64,000 nt of DNA, from positions 20,245,431 to 20,309,430 of the forward strand of contig OU452227.1 of NCBI GenBank assembly GCA_911728455.2, read 5' to 3'. The DNA is from Marthasterias glacialis (lineage: Eukaryota > Echinodermata > Asteroidea > Forcipulatida > Asteriidae). A program made the position numbers and the translations under genes. This document shows positions 12,258-24,965 of this stretch, one piece after another. Position 1 is the stretch's first letter, and the number at the start of each line of letters is the position of its first letter. The notes beneath the pieces were generated by a model that was not told where the DNA came from, did no database searches, and worked only from the letters and a program-made list of their open reading frames with translations.

Positions 12258-14206
12258 TTGTTTTCACTCTGTTACAGTTTCGTGTACAAAAGTGCCATTA
12301 GACAGGCGTTTGAAGCGCATTCGGAGCAGCCCCGCTCCCTGGTAGTTTCATGGCGGAAGATGGCCCTGGCTGGCCGGGAAAACCGGATTTTCGGATGCAG
12401 GACTATGGCAGCTACCTGCAGGTACAAGAAATTTCTCTCTAGCCCCATTATTTCTGGAGTTATTGGCCGTGGCGCTGCCGACTTCTTTTTTCGTTTTTTT
12501 TTGCTGGTTTCAGTCCAGCACACACGTAGCGGCCTTGGCTATTGTTGACGTACACAGAGCATGGCCGTTTGCACTGGACATCCTCGGGGTGTCCTCACTC
12601 CGCGGTCCCTGCCATCCTCCCTGTTAATCCCACAGCCCCAAAACCGGCATTTTCGGAAAGCCCATGAGCAGGGCTTTCTAACAGTGTCAGACTTGTTAGT
12701 TTTCCGCCAATAATTTGGGAGATAGGGCCGTTGCTAAGTTTTGGTTTCACTCTGTTACAGTTTCGTGTACAAAAGTGCCATTAGACAGGCGTTTGAAGCG
12801 CATTCGGAGCAGCCCCGCTCCCTGGTAGTTTCAAGGCGGAAGATGGCCCTGGCTGGCTGGGAAAACCGGATTTTCGGATGCAGGACTATGGCAGCTACCT
12901 GCAGGTACAAGAAATTTCTCTCTAGCCCCATTATTTCTGGAGTTATTGGCCGTGGCGCTGCCGACTTCTTTTTTCTTTTTTTTTTTTTTTTTTTCTTTTG
13001 CTGGCTTCAGTCCAGCACACACGTAGCGGCCTTGGCTATTGTTGACGTACACAGAGCATGGCCGTTTGCACTGGACATCTTCGGGGTGTCCTCACTCCGC
13101 GGTCCCTGGCATCCTCCCTGTTAATCCCACAGCCCCAAAACCGGCATTTTCGGAAAGCCCATGAGCAGGGCTTTCTAACAGTGTCAGACTTGTCAGTTTT
13201 CCGCCAATAATTTGGGAGATAGGGCCGTTGCTAAGTTTTGGTTTCACTCTGTTACAGTTTCGTGTACAAAAGTGCCATTAGACAGGCGTTTGAAGCGCAT
13301 TCGGAGCAGCCCCGCTCCCTGGTAGTTTCAAGGCGGAAGATGGCCCTGGCTGGCCGGGAAAACCGGATTTTCGGATGCAGGATTATGGAAGCTACCTGCA
13401 GGTACAAGAAATTTCTCTCTAGCCCCATTATTTCTGGAGTTATTGGCCGTGGCGCTGCCGACTTCTTTTTTCGTTTTTTTTTTTTTTTTTTTTGCTGGCT
13501 TCAGTCCAGCACACACGTTGACGTACACAGAGCATGGCCGTTTGCACTGGACATCTTCGGGGTGTCCTCACTCCGCGGTCCCTGGTATCCTCCCTGTTAA
13601 TCCCACAGCCCCAAGACCGGCATTTTCGGAAAGCCCATGAGCAGGGCTTTCTAATAGTGTCAGACTTGTCAATTTTCTGCCAATAATTTGGGAGATAGGG
13701 CCGTTGCTAAGTTTTGGTTTCACTCTGTTACAGTTTCGTGTACAAAAGTGCCATTAGACAGGCGTTTGAAGCGCATTCGGAGCAGCCCCGCTCCCTGGTA
13801 GTTTCAAGGCGGAAGATGGCCCTGGCTGGCTGGGAAAACCGGATTTTCGGATGCAGGACTATGGCAGCTACCTGCAGGTACAAGAAATTTCTCTCTAGCC
13901 CCATTATTTCTGGAGTTATTGGCCATGGCGCTGCCGACTTCTTTTTTCGTTTTTTTTTTTTTTTTTTTGCTGGCTTCAGTCCAGCACACACGTAGCGGCC
14001 TTGGCTATTGTTGACGTACACAGAGCATGGCCGTTTGCACTGGACCTCTTCGGGGTGTCCTCACTCCGCGGTCCCTGGCATCCTCCCTGTTAATCCCACA
14101 GCCCCAAGACCGGCATTTTCGGAAAGCCCATGAGCAGGGCTTTCTAACAGTGTCAGACTTGTCAGTTTTCCGCCAATAATTTGGGAGATAGGGCCGTTGC
14201 TAAGTT
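12258..14206 (+). repeat. 1,949-bp four-unit higher-order repeat, copy 1
   Basis: Units 26-29 (483-497-476-493). The markers in order are: TTTCATGGCGG; a tail with CATCCTCGGGG, CTGCCATCC and CTTGTTAGTT; a T tract ending TTTCTTTTGC; GGATTATGGAAGC with an 18-bp deletion at ACACACGT|TGACG; and GGCTGGGAAAACC with GGCCATGG. The block is followed immediately by a second copy of exactly the same length. The only differences I noticed against that copy are CTGGACCTCTTCGG here and GGCTTTTGTTG there. Confidence 0.93.
13238..13713 (+). repeat. Unit 28 with 18-bp deletion
   Basis: This is a 476-bp unit. ACACACGT is joined directly to TGACGTAC, lacking AGCGGCCTTGGCTATTGT. The deleted segment ends with GT, and GT also lies just before it, so slippage or a short-homology deletion fits. 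The same lesion is present at 15187-15662 and 25946-26421 and marks those tetramers as descendants of one event. Confidence 0.92.
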
Positions 14207-16155
14207 TTGTTTTCACTCTGTTACAGTTTCGTGTACAAAAGTGCCATTAGACAGGCGTTTGAAGCGCATTCGGAGCAGCCCCGCTCCCTGGTAGTTTCAT
14301 GGCGGAAGATGGCCCTGGCTGGCCGGGAAAACCGGATTTTCGGATGCAGGACTATGGCAGCTACCTGCAGGTACAAGAAATTTCTCTCTAGCCCCATTAT
14401 TTCTGGAGTTATTGGCCGTGGCGCTGCCGACTTCTTTTTTCGTTTTTTTTTGCTGGTTTCAGTCCAGCACACACGTAGCGGCCTTGGCTATTGTTGACGT
14501 ACACAGAGCATGGCCGTTTGCACTGGACATCCTCGGGGTGTCCTCACTCCGCGGTCCCTGCCATCCTCCCTGTTAATCCCACAGCCCCAAAACCGGCATT
14601 TTCGGAAAGCCCATGAGCAGGGCTTTCTAACAGTGTCAGACTTGTTAGTTTTCCGCCAATAATTTGGGAGATAGGGCCGTTGCTAAGTTTTGGTTTCACT
14701 CTGTTACAGTTTCGTGTACAAAAGTGCCATTAGACAGGCGTTTGAAGCGCATTCGGAGCAGCCCCGCTCCCTGGTAGTTTCAAGGCGGAAGATGGCCCTG
14801 GCTGGCTGGGAAAACCGGATTTTCGGATGCAGGACTATGGCAGCTACCTGCAGGTACAAGAAATTTCTCTCTAGCCCCATTATTTCTGGAGTTATTGGCC
14901 GTGGCGCTGCCGACTTCTTTTTTCTTTTTTTTTTTTTTTTTTTCTTTTGCTGGCTTCAGTCCAGCACACACGTAGCGGCCTTGGCTATTGTTGACGTACA
15001 CAGAGCATGGCCGTTTGCACTGGACATCTTCGGGGTGTCCTCACTCCGCGGTCCCTGGCATCCTCCCTGTTAATCCCACAGCCCCAAAACCGGCATTTTC
15101 GGAAAGCCCATGAGCAGGGCTTTCTAACAGTGTCAGACTTGTCAGTTTTCCGCCAATAATTTGGGAGATAGGGCCGTTGCTAAGTTTTGGTTTCACTCTG
15201 TTACAGTTTCGTGTACAAAAGTGCCATTAGACAGGCGTTTGAAGCGCATTCGGAGCAGCCCCGCTCCCTGGTAGTTTCAAGGCGGAAGATGGCCCTGGCT
15301 GGCCGGGAAAACCGGATTTTCGGATGCAGGATTATGGAAGCTACCTGCAGGTACAAGAAATTTCTCTCTAGCCCCATTATTTCTGGAGTTATTGGCCGTG
15401 GCGCTGCCGACTTCTTTTTTCGTTTTTTTTTTTTTTTTTTTTGCTGGCTTCAGTCCAGCACACACGTTGACGTACACAGAGCATGGCCGTTTGCACTGGA
15501 CATCTTCGGGGTGTCCTCACTCCGCGGTCCCTGGTATCCTCCCTGTTAATCCCACAGCCCCAAGACCGGCATTTTCGGAAAGCCCATGAGCAGGGCTTTC
15601 TAATAGTGTCAGACTTGTCAATTTTCTGCCAATAATTTGGGAGATAGGGCCGTTGCTAAGTTTTGGTTTCACTCTGTTACAGTTTCGTGTACAAAAGTGC
15701 CATTAGACAGGCGTTTGAAGCGCATTCGGAGCAGCCCCGCTCCCTGGTAGTTTCAAGGCGGAAGATGGCCCTGGCTGGCTGGGAAAACCGGATTTTCGGA
15801 TGCAGGACTATGGCAGCTACCTGCAGGTACAAGAAATTTCTCTCTAGCCCCATTATTTCTGGAGTTATTGGCCATGGCGCTGCCGACTTCTTTTTTCGTT
15901 TTTTTTTTTTTTTTTTTGCTGGCTTCAGTCCAGCACACACGTAGCGGCCTTGGCTTTTGTTGACGTACACAGAGCATGGCCGTTTGCACTGGACATCTTC
16001 GGGGTGTCCTCACTCCGCGGTCCCTGGCATCCTCCCTGTTAATCCCACAGCCCCAAGACCGGCATTTTCGGAAAGCCCATGAGCAGGGCTTTCTAACAGT
16101 GTCAGACTTGTCAGTTTTCCGCCAATAATTTGGGAGATAGGGCCGTTGCTAAGTT
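14207..16155 (+). repeat. 1,949-bp four-unit higher-order repeat, copy 2
   Basis: Units 30-33, directly adjacent to copy 1 and nearly identical to it, with the same four unit lengths and the same 18-bp deletion in the third unit. Confidence 0.93.
15187..15662 (+). repeat. Unit 32 with 18-bp deletion
   Basis: This has the same 18-bp loss as 13238-13713, at the equivalent place in the adjacent higher-order copy. The unit is 476 bp and shares GGATTATGGAAGC. Confidence 0.92.
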
Positions 16156-16638
16156 TTGTTTTCACTCTGTTACAGTTTCGTGTACAAAAGTGCCATTAGA
16201 CAGGCGTTTGAAGCGCATTCGGAGCAGCCCCGCTCCCTGGTAGTTTCATGGCGGAAGATGGCCCTGGCTGGCCGGGAAAACCGGATTTTCGGATGCAGGA
16301 CTATGGCAGCTACCTGCAGGTACAAGAAATTTCTCTCTAGCCCCATTATTTCTGGAGTTATTGGCCGTGGCGCTGCCGACTTCTTTTTTCGTTTTTTTTT
16401 GCTGGTTTCAGTCCAGCACACACGTAGCGGCCTTGGCTATTGTTGACGTACACAGAGCATGGCCGTTTGCACTGGACATCTTCGGGGTGTCCTCACTCCG
16501 CGGTCCCTGGCATCCTCCCTGTTAATCCCACAGCCCCAAGACCGGCATTTTCGGAAAGCCCATGAGCAGGGCTTTCTAACAGTGTCAGACTTGTCAGTTT
16601 TCCGCCAATAATTTGGGAGATACGGCCGTTGCTAAGTT

Positions 16639-17616
16639 TTGGTTTCACTCTGTTACAGTTTCGTGTACAAAAGTGCCATTAGACAGGCGTTTGAAGCGCA
16701 TTCGGAGCAGCCCCGCTCCCTGGTAGTTTCAAGGCGGAAGATGGCCCTGGCTGGCTGGGAAAACCGGATTTTCGGATGCAGGACTATGGCAGCTACCTGC
16801 AGGTACAAGAACTTTCTCTCTAGCCCCATTATTTCTGGAGTTATTGGCCATGGCGCTGCCGACTTCTTTTTTCGTTTTTTTTTTTTTTTTGCTGGCTTCA
16901 GTCCAGCACACACGTAGCGGCCTTGGCTATTGTTGACGTACACAGAGCATGGCCGTTTGCACTGGACATCTTCTGGGTGTCCTCACTCCGCGGTCCCTGG
17001 CATCCTCCCTGTTAATCCCACAGCCCCAAGACCGGCATTTTCGGAAAGCCCATGAGCAGGGCTTTCTAACAGTGTCAGACTTGTCAGTTTTCCGCCAATA
17101 ATGTGGGAGATAGGGCCGTTGCTAAGTTTTGTTTTCACTCTGTTACAGTTTCGTGTACAAAAGTGCCATTAGACAGGCGTTTGAAGCGCATTCGGAGCAG
17201 CCCCGCTCCCTGGTAGTTTCAAGGCGGAAGATGGCCCTGGCTGGCCGGGAAAACCGGATTTTCGGATGCAGGACTATGGCAGCTACCTGCAGGTACAAGA
17301 AATTTCTCTCTAGCCCCATTATTTCTGGAGTTATTGGCCATGGCGCTGCCGACTTCTTTTTTCGTTTTTTTTTTTTTTGCTGGCTTCAGTCCAGCACACA
17401 CGTAGCGGCCTTGGCTATTGTTGACGTACACAGAGCATGGCCGTTTGCACTGGACATCTTCGGGGTGTCCTCACTCCGCGGTCCCTGGCATCCTCCCTGT
17501 TAATCCCACAGCCCCAAGACCGGCATTTTCGGAAAGCCCATGAGCAGGGCTTTCTAACAGTGTCAGACTTGTCAGTTTTCCGCCAATAATTTGGGAGATA
17601 GGGCCGTTGCTAAGTT
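16639..17616 (+). repeat. 978-bp dimer (490+488), copy 2
   Basis: Units 35-36, same lengths and markers as 11280-12257, including the preceding GAGATACGGCC and the CCAATAATGTGGG tail of the first unit. It lies 5,359 bp from copy 1. Confidence 0.87.
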
Positions 17617-19583
17617 TTGTTTTCACTCTGTTACAGTTTCGTGTACAAAAGTGCCTTTAGACAGGCGTTTGAAGCGCATTCGGAGCAGCCCCGCTCCCTG
17701 GTAGTTTCAAGGCAGAAGATGGCTCTGGCTGGCCGGGAAAACCGGATTTTCGGATGCAGGACTATGGCAGCTACCTGCAGGTACAAGAAATTTCTCTCTA
17801 GCCCCATTATTTCTGGAGTTATTGGCCGTGGCGCTGCCGACTTCTTTTTTCGTTTTTTTTTGCTGGTTTCAGTCCAGCACACACGTAGCGGCCTTGGCTA
17901 TTGTTGACGTACACAGAGCATGGCCGTTTGCACTGGACATCCTCGGGGTGTCCTCACTCCGCGGTCCCTGCCATCCTCCCTGTTAATCCCACAGCCCCAA
18001 AACCGGCATTTTCGGAAAGCCCATGAGCAGGGCTTTCTAACAGTGTCAGACTTGTTAGTTTTCCGCCAATAATTTGGGAGATAGGGCCGTTGCTAAGTTT
18101 TGGTTTCACTCTGTTACAGTTTCGTGTACAAAAGTGCCATTAGACAGGCGTTTGAAGCGCATTCGGAGCAGCCCCGCTCCCTGGTAGTTTCAAGGCGGAA
18201 GATGGCCCTGGCTGGCTGGGAAAACCGGATTTTCGGATGCAGGACTATGGCAGCTACCTGCAGGTACAAGAAATTTCTCTCTAGCCCCATTATTTCTGGA
18301 GTTATTGGCCGTGGCGCTGCCGACTTCTTTTTTCTTTTTTTTTTTTTTTTTTTCTTTTGCTGGCTTCAGTCCAGCACACACGTAGCGGCCTTGGCTATTG
18401 TTGACGTACACAGAGCATGGCCGTTTGCACTGGACATCTTCGGGGTGTCCTCACTCCGCGGTCCCTGGCATCCTCCCTGTTAATCCCACAGCCCCAAAAC
18501 CGGCATTTTCGGAAAGCCCATGAGCAGGGCTTTCTAACAGTGTCAGACTTGTCAGTTTTCCGCCAATAATTTGGGAGATAGGGCCGTTGCTAAGTTTTGG
18601 TTTCACTCTGTTACAGTTTCGTGTACAAAAGTGCCATTAGACAGGCGTTTGAAGCGCATTCGGAGCAGCCCCGCTCCCTGGTAGTTTCAAGGCGGAAGAT
18701 GGCCCTGGCTGGCCGGGAAAACCGGATTTTCGGATGCAGGATTATGGAAGCTACCTGCAGGTACAAGAAATTTCTCTCTAGCCCCATTATTTCTGGAGTT
18801 ATTGGCCGTGGCGCTGCCGACTTCTTTTTTCGTTTTTTTTTTTTTTTTTTTTGCTGGCTTCAGTCCAGCACACACGTAGCGGCCTTGGCTATTGTTGACG
18901 TACACAGAGCATGGCCGTTTGCACTGGACATCTTCGGGGTGTCCTCACTCCGCGGTCCCTGGTATCCTCCCTGTTAATCCCACAGCCCCAAGACCGGCAT
19001 TTTCGGAAAGCCCATGAGCAGGGCTTTCTAATAGTGTCAGACTTGTCAATTTTCTGCCAATAATTTGGGAGATAGGGCCGTTGCTAAGTTTTGGTTTCAC
19101 TCTGTTACAGTTTCGTGTACAAAAGTGCCATTAGACAGGCGTTTGAAGCGCATTCGGAGCAGCCCCGCTCCCTGGTAGTTTCAAGGCGGAAGATGGCCCT
19201 GGCTGGCTGGGAAAACCGGATTTTCGGATGCAGGACTATGGCAGCTACCTGCAGGTACAAGAAATTTCTCTCTAGCCCCATTATTTCTGGAGTTATTGGC
19301 CATGGCGCTGCCGACTTCTTTTTTCGTTTTTTTTTTTTTTTTTTTGCTGGCTTCAGTCCAGCACACACGTAGCGGCCTTGGCTATTGTTGACGTACACAG
19401 AGCATGGCCGTTTGCACTGGACATCTTCGGGGTGTCCTCACTCCGCGGTCCCTGGCATCCTCCCTGTTAATCCCACAGCCCCAAGACCGGCATTTTCGGA
19501 AAGCCCATGAGCAGGGCTTTCTAACAGTGTCAGACTTGTCAGTTTTCCGCCAATAATTTGGGAGATAGGGCCGTTGCTAAGTT
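17617..19583 (+). repeat. 1,967-bp four-unit higher-order repeat without the 18-bp deletion, copy 1
   Basis: Units 37-40 (483-497-494-493). It is like the 1,949-bp tetramer, but the third unit keeps the 18 bp, and the first unit has GTGCCTTTAG and GGCAGAAGATGGCTCTG instead of TTTCATGGCGG. The copy at 27398-29364 has the same length and marker set. Confidence 0.91.
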
Positions 19584-20558
19584 TTGTTTTCACTCTGTTA
19601 CAGTTTCGTGTACAAAAGTGCCATTAGACAGACGTTTGAAGCGCATTCGGAGCAGCCCCGCTCCCTGGTAGTTTCATGGCGGAAGATGGCCCTGGCTGGC
19701 CGGGAAAACCGGATTTTCGGATGCAGGACTATGGCAGCTACCTGCAGGTACAAGAAATTTCTCTCTAGCCCCATTATTTCTGGAGTTATTGGCCGTGGCG
19801 CTGCCGACTTCTTTTTTCGTTTTTTTTTGCTGGTTTCAGTCCAGCACACACGTAGCGGCCTTGGCTATTGTTGACGTACACAGAGCATGGCCGTTTGCAC
19901 TGGACATCTTCGGGGTGTCCTCACTCCGCGGTCCCTGGCATCCTCCCTGTTAATCCCACAGCCCCAAGACCGGCATTTTCGGAAAGCCCATGAGCAGGGC
20001 TTTCTAACAGTGTCAGACTTGTCAGTTTTCCGCCAATAATTTGGGAGATAGGGCCGTTGCTAAGTTTTGGTTTCACTCTGTTACAGTTTCGTGTACAAAA
20101 GTGCCATTAGACAGGCGTTTGAAGCGCATTCGGAGCAGCCCCGCTCCCTGGTAGTTTCAAGGCGGAAGATGGCCCTGGCTGGCTGGGAAAACCGGATTTT
20201 CGGATGCAGGACTATGGCAGCTACCTGCAGGTACAAGAAATTTCTCTCTAGCCCCATTATTTCTGGAGTTATTGGCCATGGCGCTGCCGACTTCTTTTTT
20301 CGGTTTTTTTTTTTTTTTTTGCTGGCTTCAGTCCAGCACACACGTAGCGGCCTTGGCTATTGTTGACGTACACAGAGCATGGCCGTTTGCACTGGACATC
20401 TTCGGGGTGTCCTCACTCCGCGGTCCCTGGCATCCTCCCTGTTAATCCCACAGCCCCAAGACCGGCATTTTCGGAAAGCCCATGAGCAGGGCTTTCTAAC
20501 AGTGTCAGACTTGTCAGTTTTCCGCCAATAATTTGGGAGATAGGGCCGTTGCTAAGTT

Positions 20559-21533
20559 TTGTTTTCACTCTGTTACAGTTTCGTGTACAAAAGTGCCATT
20601 AGACAGGCGTTTGAAGCGCATTCGGAGCAGCCCCGCTCCCTGGTAGTTTCAAGGCGGAAGATGGCCCTGGCTGGCCGGGAAAATCAGATTTTCGGATGCA
20701 GGACTATGGCAGCTACCTGCAGGTACAAGAAATTTCTCTCTAGCCCCATTATTTCTGGAGTTATTGGCCATGGCGCTGCCGACTTCTTTTTTCGTTTTTT
20801 TTTTTTTTTTTTGCTGGTTTCAGTCCAGCACACACGTAGCGGCCTTGGCTATTGTTGACGTACACAGAGCATGGCCGTTTGCACTGGACATCTTCGGGGT
20901 GTCCTCACTCCGCGGTCCCTGGCATCCTTCCTGTTAATCCCACAGCCCCAAGACCGGCATTTTCGGAAAGCCCATGAGCAGGGCTTTCTAACAGTGTCAG
21001 ACTTGTCAGTTTTCCGCCAATAATTTGGGAGATAGGGCCGTTGCTAAGTTTTGTTTTCACTCTGTTACAGTTTCGTGTACAAAAGTGCCATTAGACAGGC
21101 GTTTGAAGCGCATTCGGAGCAGCCCCGCTCCCTGGTAGTTTCAAGACGGAAGATGGCCCTGGCTGGCCGGGAAAACCGGATTTTCGGATGCAGGACTATG
21201 GCAGCTACCTGCAGGTACAAGAACTTTCTCTCTAGCCCCATTATTTCTGGAGTTATTGGCCATGGCGCTGCCGACTTCTTTTTTCGTTTTTTTTTGCTGG
21301 CTTCAGTCCAGCACACACGTAGCGGCCTTGGCTATTGTTGACGTACACAGAGCATGGCCGTTTGCACTGGACATCTTCGGGGTGTCCTCACTCCGCGGTC
21401 CCTGGCATCCTCCCTGTTAATCCCACAGCCCCAAGACCGGCATTTTCGGAAAGCCCATGAGCAGGGCTTTCTAACAGTGTCAGACTTGTCAGTTTTCCGC
21501 CAATAATTTGGGAGATAGGGCCGTTGCTAAGTT
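20559..21533 (+). repeat. 975-bp dimer, copy 3
   Basis: Units 43-44, with the AAATCAGATT then CAAGACGGAAG marker pair, like 8835-9809. Confidence 0.88.
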
Positions 21534-22508
21534 TTGTTTTCACTCTGTTACAGTTTCGTGTACAAAAGTGCCATTAGACAGGCGTTTGAAGCGCATTCGG
21601 AGCAGCCCCGCTCCCTGGTAGTTTCAAGGCGGAAGATGGCCCTGGCTGGCCGGGAAAATCAGATTTTCGGATGCAGGACTATGGCAGCTACCTGCAGGTA
21701 CAAGAAATTTCTCTCTAGCCCCATTATTTCTGGAGTTATTGGCCATGGCGCTGCCGACTTCTTTTTTCGTTTTTTTTTTTTTTTTTTGCTGGTTTCAGTC
21801 CAGCACACACGTAGCGGCCTTGGCTATTGTTGACGTACACAGAGCATGGCCGTTTGCACTGGACATCTTCGGGGTGTCCTCACTCCGCGGTCCCTGGCAT
21901 CCTTCCTGTTAATCCCACAGCCCCAAGACCGGCATTTTCGGAAAGCCCATGAGCAGGGCTTTCTAACAGTGTCAGACTTGTCAGTTTTCCGCCAATAATT
22001 TGGGAGATAGGGCCGTTGCTAAGTTTTGTTTTCACTCTGTTACAGTTTCGTGTACAAAAGTGCCATTAGACAGGCGTTTGAAGCGCATTCGGAGCAGCCC
22101 CGCTCCCTGGTAGTTTCAAGACGGAAGATGGCCCTGGCTGGCCGGGAAAACCGGATTTTCGGATGCAGGACTATGGCAGCTACCTGCAGGTACAAGAACT
22201 TTCTCTCTAGCCCCATTATTTCTGGAGTTATTGGCCATGGCGCTGCCGACTTCTTTTTTCGTTTTTTTTTGCTGGCTTCAGTCCAGCACACACGTAGCGG
22301 CCTTGGCTATTGTTGACGTACACAGAGCATGGCCGTTTGCACTGGACATCTTCTGGGTGTCCTCACTCCGCGGTCCCTGGCATCCTCCCTGTTAATCCCA
22401 CAGCCCGAAGACCGGCATTTTCGGAAAGCCCATGAGCAGGGCTTTCTAACAGTGTCAGACTTGTCAGTTTTCCGCCAATAATTTGGGAGATAGGGCCGTT
22501 GCTAAGTT
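21534..22508 (+). repeat. 975-bp dimer, copy 4
   Basis: Units 45-46, with the same marker pair. The tail has CTTCTGGGTG and CAGCCCGAAG, matching copy 2 rather than copy 3. The dimer was therefore duplicated first and the pair copied later as part of the six-unit block. Confidence 0.88.
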
Positions 22509-22734
22509 TTGTTTTCACTCTGTTACAGTTTCGTGTACAAAAGTGCCATTAGACAGGCGTTTGAAGCGCATTCGGAGCAGCCCCGCTCCCTGGTAGTTTC
22601 AAGGCGGAAGATGGCCCTGGCTGGCCGGGAAAACCGGATTTTCGGATGCAGGACTATGGCAGCTACCTGCAGGTACAAGAAATTTCTCTCTAGCCCAATT
22701 ATTTCTGGAGTTATTGGCCGTGGCGCTGCCGACT

Positions 22735-22769
<35 letters not shown>

Positions 22770-23987
22770 GCTTCAGTCCAGCACACACGTAGCGGCCTTG
22801 GCTATTGTTGACGTACACAGAGCATGGCCGTTTGCACTGGACATCTTCGGGGTGTCCTCACTCCGCGGTCCCTGGCATCCTCCCTGTTAATCCCACAGCC
22901 CCAAAACCGGCATTTTCAGAAAGCCCATGAGCAGGGCTTTCTAACAGTGTCAGACTTGTCAGTTTTCCGCCAATAATTTGGGAGATAGGGCCGTTGCTAA
23001 GTTTTGGTTTCACTCTGTTACAGTTTCGTGTACAAAAGTGCCATTAGACAGGCGTTTGAAGCGCATTCGGAGCAGCCCCGCTCCCTGGTAGTTTCAAGGC
23101 GGAAGATGGCCCTGGCTGGCTGGGAAAACCGGATTTTCGGATGCAGGACTATGGCAGCTACCTGCAGGTACAAGAAATTTCTCTCTAGCCCCATTATTTC
23201 TGGAGTTATTGGCCATGGCGCTGCCGACTTCTTTTTTCGTTTTTTTTTTTTTTTTTTGCTGGCTTCAGTCCAGCACACACGTAGCGGCCTTGGCTATTGT
23301 TGACGTACACAGAGCATGGCCGTTTGCACTGGACATCTTCGGGGTGTCCTCACTCCGCGGTCCCTGGCATCCTCCCTGTTAATCCCACAGCCCCAAGACC
23401 GGCATTTTCGGAAAGCCCATGAGCAGGGCTTTCTAACAGTGTCAGACTTGTCAGTTTTCCGCCAATAATGTGGGAGATAGGGCCGTTGCTAAGTTTTGTT
23501 TTCACTCTGTTACAGTTTCGTGTACAAAAGTGCCATTAGACAGGCGTTTGAAGCGCATTCGGAGCAGCCCCGCTCCCTGGTAGTTTCAAGGCGGAAGATG
23601 GCCCTGGCTGGCCGGGAAAACCGGATTTTCGGATGCAGGACTATGGCAGCTACCTGCAGGTACAAGAAATTTCTCTCTAGCCCCATTATTTCTGGAGTTA
23701 TTGGCCATGGCGCTGCCGACTTCTTTTTTCGTTTTTTTTTTTTTTTTTTGCTGGCTTCAGTCCAGCACACACGTAGCGGCCTTGGCTATTGTTGACGTAC
23801 ACAGAGCATGGCCGTTTGCACTGGACATCTTCGGGGTGTCCTCACTCCGCGGTCCCTGGCATCCTCCCTGTTAATCCCACAGCCCCAAGACCGGCATTTT
23901 CGGCAAGCCCATGAGCAGGGCTTTCTAACAGTTTCAGACTTGTCAGTTTTCCGCCAATAATTTGGGAGATACGGCCGTTGCTAAGTT

Positions 23988-24965
23988 TTGGTTTCACTCT
24001 ATTACAGTTTCGTGTACAAAAGTGCCATTAGACAGGCGTTTGAAGCGCATTCGGAGCAGCCCCGCTCCCTGGTAGTTTCAAGGCGGAAGATGGCCCTGGC
24101 TGGCTGGGAAAACCGGATTTTCGGATGCAGGACTATGGCAGCTACCTGCAGGTACAAGAACTTTCTCTCTAGCCCCATTATTTCTGGAGTTATTGGCCAT
24201 GGCGCTGCCGACTTCTTTTTTCGTTTTTTTTTTTTTTTTGCTGGCTTCAGTCCAGCACACACGTAGCGGCCTTGGCTATTGTTGACGTACACAGAGCATG
24301 GCCGTTTGCACTGGACATCTTCTGGGTGTCCTCACTCCGCGGTCCCTGGCATCCTCCCTGTTAATCCCACAGCCCGAAGACCGGCATTTTCGGAAAGCCC
24401 ATGAGCAGGGCTTTCTAACAGTGTCAGACTTGTCAGTTTTCCGCCAATAATTTGGGAGATAGGGCCGTTGCTAAGTTTTGTTTTCACTCTGTTACAGTTT
24501 CGTGTACAAAAGTGCCATTAGACAGGCGTTTGAAGCGCATTCGGAGCAGCCCCGCTCCCTGGTAGTTTCAAGGCGGAAGATGGCCCTGGCTGGCCGGGAA
24601 AACCGGATTTTCGGATGCAGGACTATGGCAGCTACCTGCAGGTACAAGAAATTTCTCTCTAGCCCCATTATTTCTGGAGTTATTGGCCATGGCGCTGCCG
24701 ACTTCTTTTTTCGTTTTTTTTTTTTTTGCTGGCTTCAGTCCAGCACACACGTAGCGGCCTTGGCTATTGTTGACGTACACAGAGCATGGCCGTTTGCACT
24801 GGACATCTTCGGGGTGTCCTCACTCCGCGGTCCCTGGCATCCTCCCTGTTAATCCCACAGCCCCAAGACCGGCATTTTCGGAAAGCCCATGAGCAGGGCT
24901 TTCTAACAGTGTCAGACTTGTCAGTTTTCCGCCAATAATTTGGGAGATAGGGCCGTTGCTAAGTT
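23988..24965 (+). repeat. 978-bp dimer (490+488), copy 3
   Basis: Units 50-51. Preceded by GAGATACGGCC, it has the same unit lengths, but the first unit tail has CAGCCCGAAG and AATTTGGG instead of AATGTGGG, and CACTCTATTACAG replaces CACTCTGTTACAG. Confidence 0.86.

Larger units (their letters stand above)
20067..23003 (+). repeat. Six-unit higher-order block, copy 2 (2,937 bp)
   Basis: Units 42-47 repeat the length series and diagnostic markers of 8343-11279 at a shift of 11,724 bp with no net indel. The shared markers include both 29-T runs (here 22737-22765) and the AAATCAGATT/CAAGACGGAAG alternation. Equal length across six unstable T tracts implies recent duplication or gene conversion. 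Confidence 0.9.
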
